Source: Exiguobacterium sp. TNDT2 (GTDB lineage Bacteria > Bacillota > Bacilli > Exiguobacteriales > Exiguobacteriaceae). From it: a stretch of 64,000 nucleotides of DNA. A program made the translations under genes and the position numbers. Positions 60,035 to 64,000 of the stretch are shown piece after piece. Position 1 is the stretch's first letter; the number at the start of each line of letters is the position of its first letter. The notes beneath the pieces are model-generated. The model was not told the origin of the DNA. It did not search any database and worked only from the letters and a program-made list of their open reading frames with translations. The stretch spans positions 124,001 through 188,000 of the forward strand of contig NZ_QLVE01000002.1 in assembly GCF_003331145.1 (NCBI RefSeq), read 5' to 3'.

Positions 60035-61330
60035 TCAGACCCGTGTCTCCTCACGCGTCTTGAGCCAAGATTGAAACGCCTCGAAGTCGAACCGGACTTG
60101 ATTGGCGTAAAATTGGGACCAGCGTGTGATTTGACGAATGAATAGCGGACGTGACGCCCCGATGGCCGCCGCAATCCGTTCACTCGCCTCATAATCGAGC
60201 ACGTTCGCATCCGCGTCAGCCCGAGCATGGATTTTAGCCGTGATTTCCGCCTGTACTTTCAGCGTCTCAATGAGCGATTCTTCATTTTTGATATGCTTCG
60301 CCTTCACTTTCCGCTTATAAGGCGAACGTTGCCGGACGTAATATTCATTCCCGTCGATGGTCAAATAGCCGAGATACGGGTCTTGGCTATGCACCATGGC
60401 GCGCTGGGCCGCGATGACGCGGGCTCCTTGATGGGACAGTCCGTCCTCGAACAATGGATGTGACGGTAGAAAGAGCGACGGTACAGCCGATTGGGCCTGC
60501 TTCATCTCAAGGATGACATCTTCGTCATGCTCTTCGTCCGCACCTTCAATCAAAATATAATACCGTTCGAGCCCAATTGAAGCCGTCCCGCTCTCACGTT
60601 TAATGGCGATATCTTTAATCTCATAATAGTCGACGTGATGGCGGTGCTTCTCTGACAAGGACGACAAATAGTCCGGCCATGCCTGCTTGATTTGCTTCGC
60701 CATCTTCGGACTGACTGGAACGAGGTCGTCACTTGTCGCGAAGTAACGCTCCTCATCCCGGACTTCCGTTCGCTCCGCCATGAATGCGTCTTTCTTCTTC
60801 TCTGCCTTTTTAATCACTTTCTTGATGGCTTTGCACGTGTTTGCTTTCGTAAACTGGACATCTTCATCCTTCCCATTCGCATAGCGTTCAATTGCCTGCG
60901 CGTATGTCTCTGCATACGTCTCAATCGCTCGTGTCGCGTCAAAGCCCGATTCCGTGGCGAACAAATCGACCGAAATGGCCATGCGCAGGACGTCAAACAA
61001 GTAAGAGCCGAGATACGCCTCGTCAAAATCGTTCACGTCGTAAATAATCGTCCCGGCCCCATCTTCGAACACACCGAAGTTTTCAAAGTGAAGGTCCCCT
61101 TGAATAAACGTTGGATGAGACGCGTCGGTGTCGAACGCGAGCGGCACTTTCGCAAAATCATAATAGAACAAGTGCGAACTCCCACGGAAAAACGAGAACG
61201 GTGTCGCGCTCATCTTATTGTACTTCTCATCTCTAGCCGCTTCAGACAAGTTTCGAATCGATTTGTCGTAGTAATCCAAGACGGTCGCGAGCGTCTCACG
61301 ACGGATTTGTTGTTTGACGGATGTGAACAT
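60035..61330 (-). CDS. DUF2252 family protein
   Basis: 431 residues. RGSSHLFYYDF, FIQGDLHFENFGVFED and YDVNDFDEAYLGSYLFDVLR are DUF2252 signatures and resemble aminoglycoside-phosphotransferase-like kinase motifs (HGDLH, D-F-D). Biochemical role unknown. ATG 61330 has AAGGGGAG; a longer frame to 61408 overlaps msrAB and is rejected. Co-transcribed with msrAB (13-base gap). Confidence 0.87.
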   Translation of the reverse strand: MFTSVKQQIRRETLATVLDYYDKSIRNLSEAARDEKYNKMSATPFSFFRGSSHLFYYDFAKVPLAFDTDASHPTFIQGDLHFENFGVFEDGAGTIIYDVNDFDEAYLGSYLFDVLRMAISVDLFATESGFDATRAIETYAETYAQAIERYANGKDEDVQFTKANTCKAIKKVIKKAEKKKDAFMAERTEVRDEERYFATSDDLVPVSPKMAKQIKQAWPDYLSSLSEKHRHHVDYYEIKDIAIKRESGTASIGLERYYILIEGADEEHDEDVILEMKQAQSAVPSLFLPSHPLFEDGLSHQGARVIAAQRAMVHSQDPYLGYLTIDGNEYYVRQRSPYKRKVKAKHIKNEESLIETLKVQAEITAKIHARADADANVLDYEASERIAAAIGASRPLFIRQITRWSQFYANQVRFDFEAFQSWLKTREETRV

Positions 61331-61343
61331 GACTGTCTCCCCT

Positions 61344-62297
61344 TCACGCATCGAATAAGTGCTTGTACTCTCCATAACCTGCAGACTCGAGCTCTTCTTT
61401 TGGAACAAAACGGAGTGCTGCCGAGTTGATGCAGTAACGCAGGCCCCCTAGTTCTTTCGGGCCGTCATCGAATAAATGACCGAGGTGACTGTCGGCCCCC
61501 TTCGAGCGGACTTCGGTCCGGACCATATGGTGCGTCGTATCCATATTCATGTCGATGCGCTTCTCTTCGATCGGGCGGGCGAAGCTCGGCCAGCCGCAAT
61601 TCGATTGGAATTTATCGCGTGACGTGAAGAGCGGCGTGCCATCAATCACATCGACATACAATCCTTCCCGCTCCTCGTCCCAGTACTCATTTTGGAACGG
61701 GGGCTCGGTGCCGTTCTCTTGCGTGACTTTGTATTGAATCGGCGTCAGGCGGTCTTTCAGTTCCTTCTGAAGTTTCTTGTCGCTCCACGCCTCTTTCACG
61801 AACTTGGCCCGACCTGAACCGACGCGGTACATCTCGTAACGGAACGGATTCTTTTTATAGTAGTCTTGATGATAGTCTTCCGCTTCCCAGAACGTCTTCG
61901 CCGGACGAATCTCGACTTCGATCGGTCGGTCAAACCGTCCCGAGTCCTCGATTTCTTGCTTTGAACGTTCCGCCGCTACGCGCTGTTCTTCCGAATGATA
62001 GAAGATGGCCGGACGATATGACTCACCGCGGTCATTGAACTGTCCACCGCCATCGGTCGGGTCGATTTGACGCCAATAGATGCGCAACAGTTCCTCGTAC
62101 GAAATGATTTCCGGATCAAACGTGACTTCAATCGCCTCTAAGTGTCCGGTCGTCTCTGAACAGACTTGCTGATAAGTCGGGTTGTCGACGTGCCCGCCCG
62201 TGTAACCGGAAATGACACGCTCGACCCCTTCGTATTTATGAAACGGTTTGACCATGCACCAAAAACATCCTCCCGCAAATGTAGCTTTTGCCATCAT
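61344..62297 (-). CDS. msrAB: Peptide methionine sulfoxide reductase MsrA/MsrB fusion
   Basis: 317 residues. MsrA half with GCFWC (C11 catalytic, resolving C14); MsrB half from about 175 with [18 protein letters not shown] and [13 protein letters not shown]. The zinc-binding CxxC pairs of many MsrB are absent, as in Bacillus. It repairs both S and R sulfoxides. AAGGAGGG before ATG 62297; a second ATG follows directly. Confidence 0.95.
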   Translation of the reverse strand: MMAKATFAGGCFWCMVKPFHKYEGVERVISGYTGGHVDNPTYQQVCSETTGHLEAIEVTFDPEIISYEELLRIYWRQIDPTDGGGQFNDRGESYRPAIFYHSEEQRVAAERSKQEIEDSGRFDRPIEVEIRPAKTFWEAEDYHQDYYKKNPFRYEMYRVGSGRAKFVKEAWSDKKLQKELKDRLTPIQYKVTQENGTEPPFQNEYWDEEREGLYVDVIDGTPLFTSRDKFQSNCGWPSFARPIEEKRIDMNMDTTHHMVRTEVRSKGADSHLGHLFDDGPKELGGLRYCINSAALRFVPKEELESAGYGEYKHLFDA

Positions 62298-62344
62298 AAA
62301 TCCCTCCTTACTATGTAGTGTACCCAAAAAATCTCACAGACAAC

Positions 62345-62378
62345 AAAAAAACGAGAACCTCGAACGTGTTCTCGTTAG
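62345..62378 (-). terminator. Terminator of the 60-aa membrane protein gene
   Basis: AACGAGAAC-loop-GTTCTCGTT with TTTTTTT on the minus strand; the TAA stop is at the base of the stem. Confidence 0.85.
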
Positions 62379-62557
62379 TCTTCTTCGACCCGGTTCATAT
62401 GCCGCATCACTAAAAATAAGATGACACCGACGATAAGCGCCCCGAGAACAGTCAACGCCAGATTCCCTCGAGCCGATAATGTATAAAAGATGGCCAACCC
62501 GATCAAGATGAGCGCAATCGGAATGAACGCTCGCTTAAAATGATCCCAATACCGCAC
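62375..62557 (-). CDS. Small two-helix membrane protein (60 aa)
   Basis: From GTG 62557: RYWDHFKRAF, then two helices (IPIALILIGLAIFYTL and LALTVLGALIVGVILFLVM), ending RHMNRVEED. AAAGGGGG at proper distance fixes this start; a longer frame to 62626 lacks one. Unknown family; located upstream of msrAB on the same strand but with its own terminator. Confidence 0.65.
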   Translation of the reverse strand: MRYWDHFKRAFIPIALILIGLAIFYTLSARGNLALTVLGALIVGVILFLVMRHMNRVEED

Positions 62558-62779
62558 GGACAGTCCCCCTTTTCGTCTATCATACCAAATTTGTTTGCTA
62601 AGATAGAGAGGAAGATGATGTTTCATTTCAAAGGAAGCACCTCAGATGGAAGTTGAACGATCATGGGGGTAATGGCGTGACTGGTGAACACATTGTGCAC
62701 TCTTTCATAAGCAGTCAATGTTATTTGAATATGCTAAACTGAAACTAATTATTTCCATTTCATACAAGGGGATGCGGTC

Positions 62780-63850
62780 ATGCTCACAATTATTAACTCA
62801 TTTTTTTTGAATCTATGTATCCTGTTCACACTATTCACGATCTCGTTCCTCCCGTTTCGAAATCGTCCGCGGCTCACACCAAATTCTCCTTTGAAAAGCC
62901 GAATCTTGCTCGGTGTCCAAACCGGATTTGTCGCTTTGATTTTACTCGCGAACGCATTGCCACTCGAAGGCATCCTCATCGACTTGCGCTCCATCCCAAT
63001 CTCGCTCGCCGTCCTGTTTGGTGGCTGGGTAAGCGGAACGGTCGCCGCCGTCATCTTTTTAGTCATCCGACTTTTCATGGTGACGGATGGAGCGTACATC
63101 GGCTTTTATCTTGCCGTCTTAACGATGGTCGGGCTCGTCTTCCCGATTAGCCTGCTCCGGCTTCGGCTCGACAACACTCGCCGCACGCTACTCATTTTCA
63201 CGACGATTAGTATTGTCGTCTTCGGCGCCGCCATGTATTATGCGTTACCGCTCCACCTGTTCTATCCGGTCATTCTCGCGTACGTCGTCATGGCCTATGG
63301 TGGTGCCTGTGCCGCATATCGCTTGCTTCAAGAATTACGCCGCCACTTCGAGAACGTCCAGCATCAACAACAGCTCGCCCGGACAGACGCATTGACCGGC
63401 ATTGCCAATCGGCGTCTATTGAACGAAGCGATGGCCAACTTGAATGTCGAAGCGAAAGAATATGCCCTGATCCTCGTCGATATCGACCATTTCAAGCGCG
63501 TGAACGACACGTACGGCCATGACGTCGGGGACGACGTCTTGCGAGAGCTCGGTATGTTGCTCGTCGCCGAGAGCGAAGGACGTCATCTCGTCGGCCGCTT
63601 CGGCGGAGAAGAATTTTTAATCATCATGCCGAACGCCAATCGAGATGAAGTGACTCGCCTCGCTGAATCTATACGAGAAAAAGTCTCGACGTTCCCGTTC
63701 GAGACGAGCGCGGGAACGCTCCATATCACCGTTTCGCTCGGGGCCTGCCATTCGAACGACATTGAAGTCGACAGCGTGTTGAAACATGCCGACGAAGCGT
63801 TATACCACGCTAAGGAATCGGGACGAAATCGCTTCATTCTAGCGTCGTAA
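62780..63850 (+). CDS. Membrane diguanylate cyclase (5TMR-LYT plus GGDEF)
   Basis: 356 residues. Five or six helices (to about 180) resemble the LytS/YhcK 5TM receptor domain. The GGDEF domain starts ARTDALTGIANRR and has the active GGEEF at 275-279. The RxxD inhibitory site expected just upstream is missing (SEGRHLVGRF). Makes c-di-GMP in response to an unknown membrane or extracytoplasmic signal. Confidence 0.92.
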   Translation: MLTIINSFFLNLCILFTLFTISFLPFRNRPRLTPNSPLKSRILLGVQTGFVALILLANALPLEGILIDLRSIPISLAVLFGGWVSGTVAAVIFLVIRLFMVTDGAYIGFYLAVLTMVGLVFPISLLRLRLDNTRRTLLIFTTISIVVFGAAMYYALPLHLFYPVILAYVVMAYGGACAAYRLLQELRRHFENVQHQQQLARTDALTGIANRRLLNEAMANLNVEAKEYALILVDIDHFKRVNDTYGHDVGDDVLRELGMLLVAESEGRHLVGRFGGEEFLIIMPNANRDEVTRLAESIREKVSTFPFETSAGTLHITVSLGACHSNDIEVDSVLKHADEALYHAKESGRNRFILAS

Positions 63851-63996
63851 AGCGTCGCATGTTCGCAAAAGATTGCGATTTTCCTCAGTTTTTCCGCTTT
63901 ACTTTCAACTAGTGAATCGGTAAACTAGGCTAGACTTTGATTCGATGATTCTTACAGTTGATCATAGATTTGGACAGAAAAGGGGAAACACATTTC

Positions 63997-64000
63997 ATGA
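63997..64000 (+). CDS. Start of a gene cut by the right edge
   Basis: ATG preceded by AAAAGGGGAA at normal spacing; nothing of the product is visible. Confidence 0.4.

Noticed and set aside
1-64000. tRNA, rRNA, insertion sequences, prophage or CRISPR
   Set aside because: None seen by reading; no transposase, integrase, recombinase or repeat-spacer pattern. A tRNA scan could not be run.

Overview
The window looks like chromosomal DNA of a low-to-mid GC Gram-positive of the class Bacilli; Exiguobacterium is my best guess. Supporting signs are strong AGGAGG-type ribosome sites, frequent TTG and GTG starts, intrinsic terminators at nearly every transcript end, S-box and T-box leaders, a fused GshF, Bacillus-type gene neighbours (pta with chdC, ywfO with lipL) and many Bacillus-type orphan families. 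I see no rRNA, tRNA, transposase, integrase, prophage or CRISPR array. The genus was not tested by any search.

Layout. 1-10 kb: a zinc metallopeptidase (cut by the left edge), a tautomerase, a Na/Pi symporter, YwfO, then lipoate synthesis (lipL, lipA, lipM) interrupted by a DegV protein and a secreted NagZ. 10-16 kb: a PadR/DUF2812 pair, a tandem-HD protein translationally coupled to a K+ channel, and a divergent four-gene operon with a lipoprotein, a glutathionylspermidine-synthase-like ATP-grasp enzyme and a DUF350 membrane protein. 16-28 kb: stress genes, including nsrR/hmp, a ring-cleaving-type dioxygenase, a MATE pump with gshF, an HxlR-controlled reductase/VOC operon and assorted enzymes. 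28-37.5 kb: the methionine salvage locus, two divergent transcripts each led by a SAM-I riboswitch. One carries mtnK-mtnA and an RbsABC-like importer, the other mtnW-mtnX-mtnB-mtnD. 37.5-45.7 kb: TerC, FolE2, a rhodanese, Pta, ChdC, an ATP-grasp protein, a CPA1/CPA2-type antiporter and Hsp20. 45.7-50.6 kb: trpDCFBA without trpE/trpG, behind two tandem Trp T-boxes. 50.7-64 kb: an amino acid permease, a coiled-coil M23 cell-wall hydrolase with a long leader, an ABC1 kinase, GabD, a HAD hydrolase, a membrane rhodanese with a CsoR/CstR-like operator, DUF5327, DUF2252, MsrAB and a diguanylate cyclase.

How the genes work together. LipM loads octanoate onto GcvH, LipA inserts sulfur and LipL transfers lipoyl to E2 subunits. 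In methionine salvage, MtnK and MtnA convert methylthioribose to methylthioribulose-1-phosphate, and MtnB, MtnW, MtnX and MtnD carry it towards the 2-keto acid of methionine; the adjoining importer probably supplies methylthioribose. NsrR senses NO and controls Hmp. Several genes serve thiol or redox defence (GshF, MsrAB, two rhodaneses). The most interesting uncharacterised unit is the K+ channel / ATP-grasp / DUF350 / lipoprotein block at 12.4-16 kb. The richest findings are regulatory: multiple operators, leaders and attenuators readable directly from the sequence.
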